Source: JACMQX01 sp040385105
Lineage (GTDB): Bacteria; Pseudomonadota; Gammaproteobacteria; Burkholderiales; Burkholderiaceae_C
NCBI GenBank assembly: GCA_040385105.1
Contig: JAZKHY010000072.1
Location: 1-64,000 of the forward strand
DNA length: 64,000 nucleotides
Reading direction: 5' to 3'
Shown: one piece after another, positions 49,766 to 58,534 of the stretch
How positions within the stretch are numbered: the first letter of the stretch is position 1
Layout: each line of letters begins with the position of its first letter
The notes under the pieces: generated by a model
What the model was told of the DNA's origin: nothing
Databases searched by the model: none
The model's input: the letters and a program-made list of their open reading frames with translations, nothing else
Program-made: the position numbers and the translations under genes

Positions 49766-49912
49766 TCACGCCTTGACGGGGCTGTCCTCGGGCTTGTCGG
49801 GCTCGACCGGATCCTTGACCGGGATAGGGGGCTCATGCGGCGGTGCCCGCACAGGGACCGCCACATCAGGATCGTCCGGCGCCGGGGTTCCCGGCCCGCC
49901 ATGTGAAGCCAT
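49766..49912 (-). CDS. Small proline-rich protein between csbD and BON genes
   Basis: A 48-codon open frame (MASHGGPGTPAPDDP start) rich in Pro, Asp and Val, ending SPVKA. The ATG lies 3 bases after the csbD stop, which suggests translational coupling. No family is recognised and it would be disordered. Support is position and clean frame only. Confidence 0.45.
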   Translation of the reverse strand: MASHGGPGTPAPDDPDVAVPVRAPPHEPPIPVKDPVEPDKPEDSPVKA

Positions 49913-49915
49913 GGC

Positions 49916-50113
49916 TCAGATCTTGTCGACGATCTTCTGCGCTGCGTCCTTGACGCTTTCGCGCGCGTCGCCCACACTGGATTGCACCTTGCCGGAGGCC
50001 TGGTCCACAAGGCCCTCGCCTTCCAGCTTTTCGTTGCCAACGGCCTTGCCGGCAACTTCCTTGACCTTGCCTTTGGCCTGGTCGACCCTGCCCTTGATTT
50101 GATCCTTGTTCAT
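49916..50113 (-). CDS. CsbD-family stress protein
   Basis: A 65-residue CsbD-like protein: MNKDQIKGRVDQAKGKVKEVAGKAVGN then two further GKV/GKA helical repeats. The family is hydrophilic, often general-stress induced. AAGGAAG lies upstream of the ATG at 50113. The region upstream carries two TAGGAC elements (read GTCCTA on this strand), which may mark control by the NarL-type regulator. Confidence 0.9.
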   Translation of the reverse strand: MNKDQIKGRVDQAKGKVKEVAGKAVGNEKLEGEGLVDQASGKVQSSVGDARESVKDAAQKIVDKI

Positions 50114-50172
50114 GCTGCTTCCTTCGGGTAGTTGATGGATAGCCGGTGCTGACACCGGACGTGCAACTACTT

Positions 50173-50225
50173 TAGGACGGGCCGCAGACGGGGCTTGTGG
50201 GAATGCACGGAAGCTGGTGTAGGAC
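50173..50225. promoter_or_regulatory. Two TAGGAC elements upstream of csbD
   Basis: TAGGAC occurs at 50173-50178 and in GTGTAGGAC (50217-50225), 60-110 bases upstream of csbD. The spacing of 47 bases is between four and five helical turns. The same core occurs at 43138 and 45887. Likely operator copies; unproven. Confidence 0.45.
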
Positions 50226-50249
50226 AAGAGCCGCGCCGCGCACGCGGCA

Positions 50250-52778
50250 CTACATTCCGTTTCCTTCTGCGTCCGCGCCTGCAGCAGTGCGCCCTTCCCC
50301 GGCCTCGTCGAGAATGCGCTCGAGCCGCGCGGCCAGCGTCTCGGTGGTCAGCTGCTCGCGGAAACGCTCGACCATGAGCGGCAATGACATCGGGCTGGGG
50401 TGCTCCAACACCACCATCTCCAGCGTCCTGCGCCGGATCACCTGCAGCGAGGCCTCCAGCCGCGCAATGTCCAGTTCCTGGCTCAGCACCTCGCGCTCGG
50501 CCTGGCCGAGCAGCAGGTTGCCACTGTCGTACTTGCGGAATACCTCGAAGAACAGGCCGCTGGAAGCCTGCAGCTGTTTCGTGCTTTTGGGCTGGCCCGG
50601 GTAGCCGGTAAACACCAGGCCTGCAACACGCGCGATCTCGCGGAAGCGCCGCTGCGCCAGCTCACTGGAGTTGAGCGAGGCCAGCACATCGGCCAGCAGA
50701 CCGTCGGCCGAAAACACCCGCTTGTCCTGCACAGGCAAGAGGTCAAAGGCCTGCGGTGCCATCAGCTCGAAGCCGTAGTCATTGACGGACAGGCTGAAGG
50801 TGTTGGGCTTGTCCCTGGCCAGGCGCCAGGCCAGCAGGCTGGCAAGGCCCAGGTGGACATGGCGGCCGGCGAACGGGTAGATGTAGAGGTGATGGCCCTC
50901 GCGCGAGCGGTAGGTTTCCACCAGCAGGGTCTTCGGCGTGGGAATGCGCGACAGCCGCGCCTGCATTTCAAGCATCGGGCGTGCAGCTTCAAGCTCGGGC
51001 TCCCGAAAGTCGCCGCGCGCCGCGAGCTGCATGAGCTCCAGCACCGCATCGCCCATCTCGGGTGACAACGCCATCTTGCTTCCTTGCCAGGTGGGCACCG
51101 TGCCTTTCTTCCTTGTGGACTTGCGCACATAGGCAGCCATGTCCTGCACCCGTATGAACTCAAGCAGGCGCCCGGCAAAGAAAAAGCAGTCGCCCTTGCG
51201 CAGGCGCGAGATGAAGCCCTCTTCCATGGTACCGATGCGCGCACCGCTCAGGTACTTCACCTGGACCGAGGCATCGCTCACGATGGTACCGATGGACAGG
51301 CGGTGGCGCCTTGCGATGCCCCGGTCGGGCACGCGGTAGATGCCTTTTGCGTCGGTCTTGACGCGGTGGTAGTCAGGGTAGGCCGTGAGGCTTTCGCCGC
51401 CGCGTTCGCAGAAAGCCAATGCCCAGTTGAACTCAGTGCGCGTGAGCTTGCGGTACGCCCAGGCGGACCTGACTTCCGCATACAGCGCTGCGGCCCTGAA
51501 GCCCCCACCGAGCGCCACGGTCACGATGTGCTGCACCAGCACGTCAAGCGGCCTGTCGGGCGACTCGCGCTTTTCCACATTGCCGGCATAGGCGGCGCGG
51601 CGTACCGCAGCGGCCTCGATGATCTCCATCGTATTGGTAGGCACCAGCGTGAGGCGGCTGGCCCGGCCCGGCGCATGGCCGCTGCGGCCGGCGCGCTGCA
51701 CGATGCGGGCGACGCCCTTGGCGGAGCCGATCTGCAGCACCCGCTCAACCGGCAGGAAGTCCACACCCAGGTCCAGTGACGAGGTGGCCACCACGGCACG
51801 CAGCGTGCCGTCCTTCAGGCCGCGCTCCACCCACTCGCGTACCTCGCGGTCCAGCGAGCCGTGGTGCAAGGCGATCTGGCCGGCCCAATCCGGCCTGGCC
51901 TCCAGCAGCAGCTGGTACCAGATCTCGGCCTGCGAGCGCACATTGGTGAAGACCAGCGTGGTACCGGACCCGGCGATCTCGTCAATCACCGGCTGCTGCA
52001 TGCGCGCACCCAGGTGGCCGGCCCAGGAATACCGGCCAGGGTCGGGCGGGATGAGCGTGTCGATGACGAGCGTCTTGTCGATGCGGCCGCGCACCAGCAC
52101 CGGTGGCATGTCCTTGCGGCCCTTGCCGCACAGCGTGTCCATGGCTTCCTGCAGGTTGCCAAGGGTTGCGCTCAGGCCCCAGACGACCAGCTGCGGGTTG
52201 ATCCTGCGCAGCCGGGCCAGCGCCAGCTGCACCTGCACGCCGCGCTTGCTGCCGATGAGTTCATGCCATTCGTCAACCACGACATACTGCACCGCCGCGA
52301 GTTCCTGCGGCGCGTTCTCGCGCGACAGCATGAGGCTCAGCGATTCGGGCGTGGTCACCAGCGCCGACGGAAAGCGCCTGTCCTGGCGCGCGCGTTCAGC
52401 GCTGGTGGTGTCGCCCGTGCGCTGGCCGATGGACCAGCCGGGCAGAAGCGCCTGCAGCGGTTCGCGCAATGCCAGGGTGGTGTCCGAGGCAAGGGCCCGC
52501 ATGGGCGTAAGCCACAGGGCGGTGAGCGGCGCGGACCTCGGCTTTGCGCCGGGGGCCGGCATGCCGACGGTGCGCCCTGCGGCCAGCTGGTGCTGCAGGA
52601 TGCCGAGCCAGACGGCATAGGTCTTGCCGGAGCCTGTGGTCGCATGGAGCAGGCCGCTGCGGCCCAGGGCCACCGCTGCCCATACCTCCTGCTGGAACGC
52701 GAAGGGCGCCCAGCCGCGCGCAGCCAGCCACTGCACAACGGCTTTGTGTTCATGGGCAGGGTCGGTGGCCAGGGGCAT
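50250..52778 (-). CDS. Ligase-associated DEXH-box helicase (Lhr-like)
   Basis: An 842-residue superfamily-2 helicase of the Lhr-related, DNA-ligase-associated type, thought to act in DNA repair. Walker A ATTGSGKTYAVW (about 45-56), DEWH box (VVVDEWHELIG, near 160), SATLGN, and motif VI QRAGRSGHAPG are present; the C-terminal half is the Lhr winged-helix and core region. Start MPLATDPAHEH at 52778 is chosen; an ATG at 52814 is possible, and neither has a clear ribosome site. The matching ATP-dependent DNA ligase lies 10 kb away at the window's end, so the usual module is split. Confidence 0.9.
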   Translation of the reverse strand: MPLATDPAHEHKAVVQWLAARGWAPFAFQQEVWAAVALGRSGLLHATTGSGKTYAVWLGILQHQLAAGRTVGMPAPGAKPRSAPLTALWLTPMRALASDTTLALREPLQALLPGWSIGQRTGDTTSAERARQDRRFPSALVTTPESLSLMLSRENAPQELAAVQYVVVDEWHELIGSKRGVQVQLALARLRRINPQLVVWGLSATLGNLQEAMDTLCGKGRKDMPPVLVRGRIDKTLVIDTLIPPDPGRYSWAGHLGARMQQPVIDEIAGSGTTLVFTNVRSQAEIWYQLLLEARPDWAGQIALHHGSLDREVREWVERGLKDGTLRAVVATSSLDLGVDFLPVERVLQIGSAKGVARIVQRAGRSGHAPGRASRLTLVPTNTMEIIEAAAVRRAAYAGNVEKRESPDRPLDVLVQHIVTVALGGGFRAAALYAEVRSAWAYRKLTRTEFNWALAFCERGGESLTAYPDYHRVKTDAKGIYRVPDRGIARRHRLSIGTIVSDASVQVKYLSGARIGTMEEGFISRLRKGDCFFFAGRLLEFIRVQDMAAYVRKSTRKKGTVPTWQGSKMALSPEMGDAVLELMQLAARGDFREPELEAARPMLEMQARLSRIPTPKTLLVETYRSREGHHLYIYPFAGRHVHLGLASLLAWRLARDKPNTFSLSVNDYGFELMAPQAFDLLPVQDKRVFSADGLLADVLASLNSSELAQRRFREIARVAGLVFTGYPGQPKSTKQLQASSGLFFEVFRKYDSGNLLLGQAEREVLSQELDIARLEASLQVIRRRTLEMVVLEHPSPMSLPLMVERFREQLTTETLAARLERILDEAGEGRTAAGADAEGNGM

Positions 52779-52877
52779 GGCAGTCAACGCATGGATAATT
52801 GTTTGACGGAACATTGTGAAGGCATCACGCGGCACCTGCGCTGAGGCAAGCCCAATGCCCCCTTTCAACCGGCCCTC

Positions 52878-54545
52878 ATGAACAAGCTCCAGCACTGGCT
52901 CCCCTTTCTCCGCTGGCCCCGGCCCGATGCAGCGTTGCTGCGGGGTGAAGCAGGTGCTGCCCTGACGGTCGCGCTGGTCATGATCCCGCAGTCGGTTGCC
53001 TATGCGGGCCTGGCAGGCATGCCCCTGATCACAGGCCTGTATGCGACTTTCCTGCCGATGCTGGTCGCGGTGATGTTCAGCGGCTCGACCCGCCTGTCGG
53101 TCGGCCCTTCGGCGCTCACCTCGGTGCTGGTGGGTGCATCGCTGCTGGGCATGGCGGAGCCGGCCAGCGCACAGTGGGTGTCGCTGGCGGTTTGGCTGGC
53201 CATCCTGTCGGGCGGCATCCAGCTGGCGCTGGGGGCCAGCGGTGCGTCCTGGGTGCTCAACCTCGTGAGTTCTCCGGTGCTCTCGGGCTTCAGCCAGGCT
53301 GCGGCCCTGCTGATCATCGCCTCGCAGGTACCGGCGCTCATTGGCCTGAAAGGCCCGCTGTCCAGCCTGGCCGGCGCCCCGGTGTTTGACCTGGCGGCGC
53401 TCGGCTTCGGCATCACCAGCCTGGTTCTGTTCGTCGCCGGCAAGCGTTTCCTGCCGCGTGTGCCGATGGTGCTCGTCGTGCTGGTCGCAGCCGGTGTCCT
53501 GAGCTGGTACACCGGCTACTCGGCGCACGGCGCCGTCATCGGCGCGTTGCCGGTGGGCCTGCCAATGCCCTACCTGCCGGCGCTGCCCGGCTGGGATACC
53601 GGCACTGCGCTGATTGCCCCGGCGCTGGTGATCGCGCTGGTCAGCTCGATGGAAATGGCGTCCAGCGCCAAGATTGAAAGCCAGCGCGACGGCAAGCGCT
53701 GGGATGCCAGCCAGGACCTCATCGGGCAGGGCATGGGCAAGCTCGCTTCGGCGCTCTCCGGCAGCTTTCCGACCAGTACCTCGTTCTCGCGCTCGGCGAT
53801 CACGCTGTATGCGGGCGCAAGGACCGGGTGGGCCACGGTGGCGGCAACGGTTTTTGTGCTCATCGTGCTGCTGTTCCTCACGCCCTTCCTGTCGCATGTG
53901 CCGCGCGCGGTGCTGTCGGCCGTGGTGGTGGCGGCCGTGGCCAGCCTGTTCAAGCCGGCCATCCTGATGCGGCTGTGGCGCATTGACCGCGTCGAGGCCG
54001 TCACTGCGTTCGTAACCTTCGGTGTCACGCTGCTGTCGGCACCACGCATTTACTGGGGCGTGATCACCGGCGTGCTGCTGGGGCTGGCGCATTTCCTCTA
54101 CCACCGGCTGCACCCGCGCATCATCGAGGTGGGCCTGCACCCGGATGGCAGCCTGCGTGACCGCCACCTGTGGAAGCTGCCGCCTCTGGCGCCCGGGCTC
54201 TACGCATTGCGGATGGACGCCGAGCTTGATTTCGCGTCGGCCAGCGCGCTGGAACGTGCCATCGTCGAGCACCTGGCCGCGCACCCGGATGTGCACCATG
54301 TCTGCCTGTTTGCCCAACCCATCAACCGCATTGATGCGACCGGCGTCGAGGCGTTCAACCAGGTTCACGCCATGCTGCAGGAGCGCGGCATCACGCTGCA
54401 CATCAGCGGCATCAAGCTGCCGGTGGAAAAGGTGCTGAGGCGCTCCGGCGCGCTGGCGGACGGGCCCCTGCTGCAGATGTACCGTACCGACGCCGATGCG
54501 CTGGTGGCGTTCAGCCGGTTCAGCGCCGGAAGCGGCGGCACCTGA
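52878..54545 (+). CDS. SulP-family anion transporter with STAS domain (second copy)
   Basis: A 555-residue SulP permease. The family start (ALTVALVMIPQSVAYAGLAGMPLITGLYATFLP, in parts, about 30-63), STRLSVGPSALTS, and 10-12 hydrophobic helices are clear. A C-terminal STAS domain runs from about 440 (LYALRMDAELDFASASALE to NRIDATGVEAF). It is only distantly similar to the SulP at 23641, so they probably differ in substrate. It is divergent from the helicase, with about 100 bases between. Confidence 0.92.
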   Translation: MNKLQHWLPFLRWPRPDAALLRGEAGAALTVALVMIPQSVAYAGLAGMPLITGLYATFLPMLVAVMFSGSTRLSVGPSALTSVLVGASLLGMAEPASAQWVSLAVWLAILSGGIQLALGASGASWVLNLVSSPVLSGFSQAAALLIIASQVPALIGLKGPLSSLAGAPVFDLAALGFGITSLVLFVAGKRFLPRVPMVLVVLVAAGVLSWYTGYSAHGAVIGALPVGLPMPYLPALPGWDTGTALIAPALVIALVSSMEMASSAKIESQRDGKRWDASQDLIGQGMGKLASALSGSFPTSTSFSRSAITLYAGARTGWATVAATVFVLIVLLFLTPFLSHVPRAVLSAVVVAAVASLFKPAILMRLWRIDRVEAVTAFVTFGVTLLSAPRIYWGVITGVLLGLAHFLYHRLHPRIIEVGLHPDGSLRDRHLWKLPPLAPGLYALRMDAELDFASASALERAIVEHLAAHPDVHHVCLFAQPINRIDATGVEAFNQVHAMLQERGITLHISGIKLPVEKVLRRSGALADGPLLQMYRTDADALVAFSRFSAGSGGT

Positions 54546-54548
54546 CCA

Positions 54549-54977
54549 TTACCAGGTCCTAGTTCCCCAGGTCCGCTGGCCCGTCGAATTGATGGTCAGC
54601 GTCCCGTCGGCCGCCTGGCGGGTGCCAGCGACGGGTGCAGCGGTGATGGTATGGGAAGCCGTCTCGCTGGTGACGCTGATGGTGTAGAAGCCGTCAAGAG
54701 TCTTTCCAGCCGTGACGCCAAGGCCGCCGGCAGCCGTGCCGTCATATGCCTTGCTCGCGCTTGACGCATAGGCATTGGTATTGAGGAATATCTTTTCCTG
54801 GATGCTGCCCAGTTCGACCAGTTGCGACTGCGCAGCCTGGCGGCTGCTGCGAACAGCGTACTGGCGGTAACCTGGAATGGCAATCGCGGAGAGGATGGCA
54901 ATGATCACCATGACGACGATGAGCTCAATCAGTGTGAACCCCGCATGCCTTGCTGGCCGGAAACCCGCCCGGATCAT
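54549..54977 (-). CDS. pilE: Type IV minor pilin PilE-like
   Basis: A 142-residue prepilin-like protein. The prepilin peptidase site (HAGFTLIELIVVMVIIAILS, cleavage after Gly, Phe at +1, Glu at +5) is near residue 12. The body has the usual alpha-spine and a short beta domain ending GQRTWGTRTW. AGGAG lies 8 bases before the ATG at 54977, which overlaps the pilY1 stop (ATGA). It is the last gene of the minor-pilin operon. There are no cysteines in the C-terminal region, unlike many PilE proteins. Confidence 0.88.
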   Translation of the reverse strand: MIRAGFRPARHAGFTLIELIVVMVIIAILSAIAIPGYRQYAVRSSRQAAQSQLVELGSIQEKIFLNTNAYASSASKAYDGTAAGGLGVTAGKTLDGFYTISVTSETASHTITAAPVAGTRQAADGTLTINSTGQRTWGTRTW

Positions 54978-57949
54978 CGGATGAGCTCCTGCCACGAGAG
55001 GCGGCCAAGACGCGGGCGCTCGCTGGACTGGGCATCTTTCGGCTGGATGCGCTTGTCGTTGTCGGAGCGGAACGTTTCAGTCTTGATGACGCTGCCGGTC
55101 GCGCGGTTGTAGATGACCCGCGTGTATTCGTCCTTGACCGCGTCGTAGGTCATGGTGGCGTAGGCCTCGACACCGTTGTACGTCGTGGTCTCACGCCAGA
55201 CGGAAGTGCTGACCGTGGTTGTGGTGCTGCCACCAGACCCGGTCGCACCCCAGAATGACCCGGTGGGGTCGCTGGAGCCCGCCGCCCTTGGCTTGCTCTT
55301 GTCGCCTTGTGTCGGGTCGGGCGGCGGAGAAGCCGTCCAGCCCGCGTCGCCGTAGCAGACCTTGTTGGGGTGATGCCAGAACATGGTGTACTGCGCGAGC
55401 TGCTTGCCCTGGGAGGTCTTGTCGCTCTTGAGCCTGTGGCCCATCGCCGGATCACCGGGCATGTTCAGCTGTACCGCGCTGGCCGATGTATCGGAGCTGA
55501 CGATCTGGAGCGTGAGCGCACCGTTCATCCATGGCCCCGTTCCCGTACCCTGCGCGCCCTTGTTGTCATGCACGCAACCCGTCTGGGTGGGCACCAGCCC
55601 CGCCCGGACGTCCTTGCTGCCTGCGCGCCACTCCTGGATGGAGAAGGCGTTCACCGGCAGGGAAATGATGAGCTTGCCGATGTTGGCCCTCGTCAGCACG
55701 ATGGCCGGGCCGCCCGGCGTAGCGGACAGGAAGCCCTCAGGCGAAACCGGCAGGTTCCATACGGGCTTGGTCAGGGTGCCCACGGTCAGCGCCGCAGCCG
55801 GCGACAGTTTCTGGTTGGCGACCAGCAGCTTGAACCCGGTTGCCGTGGAAGGGATGGCGTTGTTCAGGTTGAAAGCCGCCTCGCTGGCACTGAGCATGTT
55901 GACGCCGACAACGTCATACAGGTCGTCATATTCATGAACGTGCTTGTTGGTGCAGGAGCCCTTGTAGTCCTTGCCGAGCGGGTCACATACCGAATAGAAA
56001 ATGTCAAAGTCAAAGTGCCCGCCGGACACCCCGCGATCCCCCGGCGGGACAGGTGTCGGCGGGATGTCCACCGTGGAGGTGGTCACCACGAGCGTGGACG
56101 TCGTGACCAGGGCCGGCAGGTCGGCGTTGGGGTTGAAGTTGAAATAGGTGCGGTCCAGGATGGCGCCCACCTGTGCCAGCACCGGCTGGCTCCACAGCCC
56201 GGCGCCCAGGAACTTGCCCACCGGCGTGACCCAGGTGCCGGAGATGCTGACCCGGTCGGAGTTGCCGCTGACGTCCACAGTGCCGTCCCCGTCAAGGTCA
56301 AAAAACGGCACCGACGGCCCGCCGCCCGTCAGGGCGTTCAGTTCCATCAGCCAGGCCCCCTGGGGGGAGCTTCCGCCCTGCGGAACGCTGGTCGTGACGA
56401 TGAAGCGCCCGCTGTCCACCACCGTGTCCCCGCCAACGAGACGCTCGCCTGCCGGCAGGGCCAGGCGCCAGCCTTTCGCGCCCTTCGCGTAGTCAACCGC
56501 GACCTGGCTCGCACTGCGGTAGGACTGCGCCGGCGTCCCCGGCGTTGTCGCCGTGGTGAGGGTGGGCAGCGCGAGCGTGGTGGACGTTGCATTGACGCTG
56601 TCCCAGATGCCATAAAGGTAGTCCGTGCCACCCGTGCCCATGTCGGCAGGCTCCAGCAAGCGCCCGGTCCCGAAATTCACCATCACGCCGCCATTGGGGT
56701 GCAGGCTCAGCGCCGGTGCGGCGGTGATGGCCCGCGCAGTGCCGGCGGTGGGGGTGAACATCGCCTTGCCGCTCGCGGGGTAGCTTGAACCTCCCAGGTC
56801 GAACTTCCAGAGCGTGCCCTTGAGGTCGCCTGCATAGACACTGTCAACCGCGCCATCGCCGTTGACGTCGGCGGCAGACAAGGCCATCAGGCCGTTGTCC
56901 GGGCCCGCAGCATCGGCGGGGATTTCCGCCAGCCTCGAACCGGTCGCGGCATCAATGACAAACAGCACGGCCTTCCCGGCTGCGCTGTTGGCGCCGTTGG
57001 CCACAAGCACAACCGTCGAGCCGTTCTTGAGCTTCACGATTTGCGGCGCCCCGCTGACATGGCCCATGTTCTCGAAGCCCGCTGTGGTTTCGGCAACCTC
57101 CCAAAGCGACATCGCCGCAGCGGCGGTCTCGGTCGCAGGGGAAGGATCGGTAACGTCCAGGGCAAACACCCCGCGCGCGCCCGCCCCCATTCCACCCGCC
57201 AGCACAGTGATCGACTTTCCTGACCGTGGAACCTTGCCGATGGCCAGCAGGCCATCGACACCATACTTGTGGTGGGTGTAGGGATTGACGGCGAACTGGT
57301 CCAGCTTGGGGATGAGCATGGACGGCAGGTACGCAAAGACTTCAGAACCGTCCGCGGCATTGAATGCGTGCAGCATGCCGTCGTTGGCCCCGACATAGAC
57401 CCGCTCGACGCCGGCTGCATGCCTGAAGAAATAGGGACGGCTGTGAATGATGTCACCCAGCACGGAATACCGCTTGCGGAATGCAACGCCTTCACGGGAG
57501 CGGTCACCGCGCGTGAATTCAAGGAGGTATCGTCCCTGGGGATCGCTCCCAAGCTCGGCCTTCTGTGCGGCCGTCAGCAGTGACGTGCCGTCGGCCGCCC
57601 AGGCAAAGGGCACGCCGGAGGCATTGGCGCGCGTGAAGATCTTGCGGCCGGTATTCCAGTTCTGCGCTTCAAGCCTGTCGCGGGACTGCCATTTGACGCT
57701 GGGCAGTCCTGTTGCCGGCACATCGTAGGCGACGAGGTCACCGTCCCATGTACCGGCAAAGTAGTCGCCCCGGTAGGCAACCGACGCGCCGGACTGGACG
57801 TTGTAGTTGTTCATATCGAGGGCCGAGACATACCCAACCGGCTGCTCGTCAAGGTCGGCGATGGCGGCGCCGGCGAGCGCCCAGTAGAGCAATGCACCGC
57901 CCAGCAGGGCGGCGGCGCACAGGACGGCGGGAATTTTCCGGAAGGTCAT
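54974..57949 (-). CDS. pilY1: PilY1/PilC-like type IV pilus tip protein
   Basis: A 991-residue secreted protein with a hydrophobic signal (about 6-28) and a C-terminal-type PilY1 beta-propeller region (YSVLGDIIHSRPYFF, VYVGANDGMLHAFNAADGSEVFAYLPS, about 150-230). Calcium-loop-like DVNGDGAVD and DLDGDGTVD are seen. No N-terminal von Willebrand A domain is apparent, so it is shorter than PilY1 of Pseudomonas. The C-terminal 130 residues are Thr/Ser-rich and charged. Start 57949 has AGGAG upstream; the frame extends further but runs across pilX. Confidence 0.88.
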   Translation of the reverse strand: MTFRKIPAVLCAAALLGGALLYWALAGAAIADLDEQPVGYVSALDMNNYNVQSGASVAYRGDYFAGTWDGDLVAYDVPATGLPSVKWQSRDRLEAQNWNTGRKIFTRANASGVPFAWAADGTSLLTAAQKAELGSDPQGRYLLEFTRGDRSREGVAFRKRYSVLGDIIHSRPYFFRHAAGVERVYVGANDGMLHAFNAADGSEVFAYLPSMLIPKLDQFAVNPYTHHKYGVDGLLAIGKVPRSGKSITVLAGGMGAGARGVFALDVTDPSPATETAAAAMSLWEVAETTAGFENMGHVSGAPQIVKLKNGSTVVLVANGANSAAGKAVLFVIDAATGSRLAEIPADAAGPDNGLMALSAADVNGDGAVDSVYAGDLKGTLWKFDLGGSSYPASGKAMFTPTAGTARAITAAPALSLHPNGGVMVNFGTGRLLEPADMGTGGTDYLYGIWDSVNATSTTLALPTLTTATTPGTPAQSYRSASQVAVDYAKGAKGWRLALPAGERLVGGDTVVDSGRFIVTTSVPQGGSSPQGAWLMELNALTGGGPSVPFFDLDGDGTVDVSGNSDRVSISGTWVTPVGKFLGAGLWSQPVLAQVGAILDRTYFNFNPNADLPALVTTSTLVVTTSTVDIPPTPVPPGDRGVSGGHFDFDIFYSVCDPLGKDYKGSCTNKHVHEYDDLYDVVGVNMLSASEAAFNLNNAIPSTATGFKLLVANQKLSPAAALTVGTLTKPVWNLPVSPEGFLSATPGGPAIVLTRANIGKLIISLPVNAFSIQEWRAGSKDVRAGLVPTQTGCVHDNKGAQGTGTGPWMNGALTLQIVSSDTSASAVQLNMPGDPAMGHRLKSDKTSQGKQLAQYTMFWHHPNKVCYGDAGWTASPPPDPTQGDKSKPRAAGSSDPTGSFWGATGSGGSTTTTVSTSVWRETTTYNGVEAYATMTYDAVKDEYTRVIYNRATGSVIKTETFRSDNDKRIQPKDAQSSERPRLGRLSWQELIR

Positions 57950-57978
57950 GAAGGGTTCTCCTGGGAATTCAGCGTCAA

Positions 57979-58524
57979 TCAGCAGCCGGCGGTGGCCTGC
58001 ATCGTTTCGATCAACCGCAGGCCGCCATTGCCCGCCCTGGCCTGTGCCACGACGCGGAAAAGGTCCACGGATTTGCAGCTGGACGAGGACTGGCTCACCG
58101 CGATTGATTCGCCCGTCATCCGGGCACCGCGCGCCAGCTGCTCGATCAGGTAGCGGGTGTCGCTGGACACGGCGAGGGAGTTGGAATCGCTCCAGGCCAT
58201 GGACTGGGGGCGGGTTCCAAGTGCGGCAAACCTGCCGATGGGATACAGGTGCGGCGTGAGCTTGTCCCAGGCATCGAACCCCGGCTGCCTGGCGTTTGTA
58301 CCGCTGCCCAGCCATGCCTCGGCGGTGACGATGCCGGACTCCGCCTGGCCAAACGCGAGCTCGGACTGCTGGATGTTGGCCGCCAGCTGGAACTGGTTGC
58401 GCGACATGTAGAACACGCTCAGCGTCATCAGCGCTATGGCCATGATGAGAAGGGTGACGATGAGGAGTGACAGGCCCCGCTGCCTGCGCCGCCTTGCCCC
58501 GGAAGTCATTGGTTTTTCAGTCAT
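57979..58524 (-). CDS. pilX: Type IV pilus minor pilin PilX
   Basis: A 181-residue PilX-like protein. A basic start (RRRRQRG) precedes the hydrophobic helix LSLLIVTLLIMAIALMTLS (about 18-36), and the body has the N-terminal PilX/PilW pattern (RNQFQLAANIQQSELAFGQAESG). It lacks the Glu at +5 of classical pilins, as PilX proteins often do. It lies between pilW (10-base gap) and pilY1. ATG at 58509 is an alternative start. Confidence 0.85.
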   Translation of the reverse strand: MTEKPMTSGARRRRQRGLSLLIVTLLIMAIALMTLSVFYMSRNQFQLAANIQQSELAFGQAESGIVTAEAWLGSGTNARQPGFDAWDKLTPHLYPIGRFAALGTRPQSMAWSDSNSLAVSSDTRYLIEQLARGARMTGESIAVSQSSSSCKSVDLFRVVAQARAGNGGLRLIETMQATAGC

Positions 58525-58534
58525 GAAGCCGGGC

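Noticed and set aside
52779..54401. Long upstream extension of the helicase reading frame
   Set aside because: It runs antisense through the SulP transporter gene, and the extension is low-complexity Arg/Gln-rich; the helicase fold begins near 52778.
55307..56788. 493-codon plus-strand frame across pilY1
   Set aside because: Antisense to the pilY1 beta-propeller coding region and without recognisable domains.
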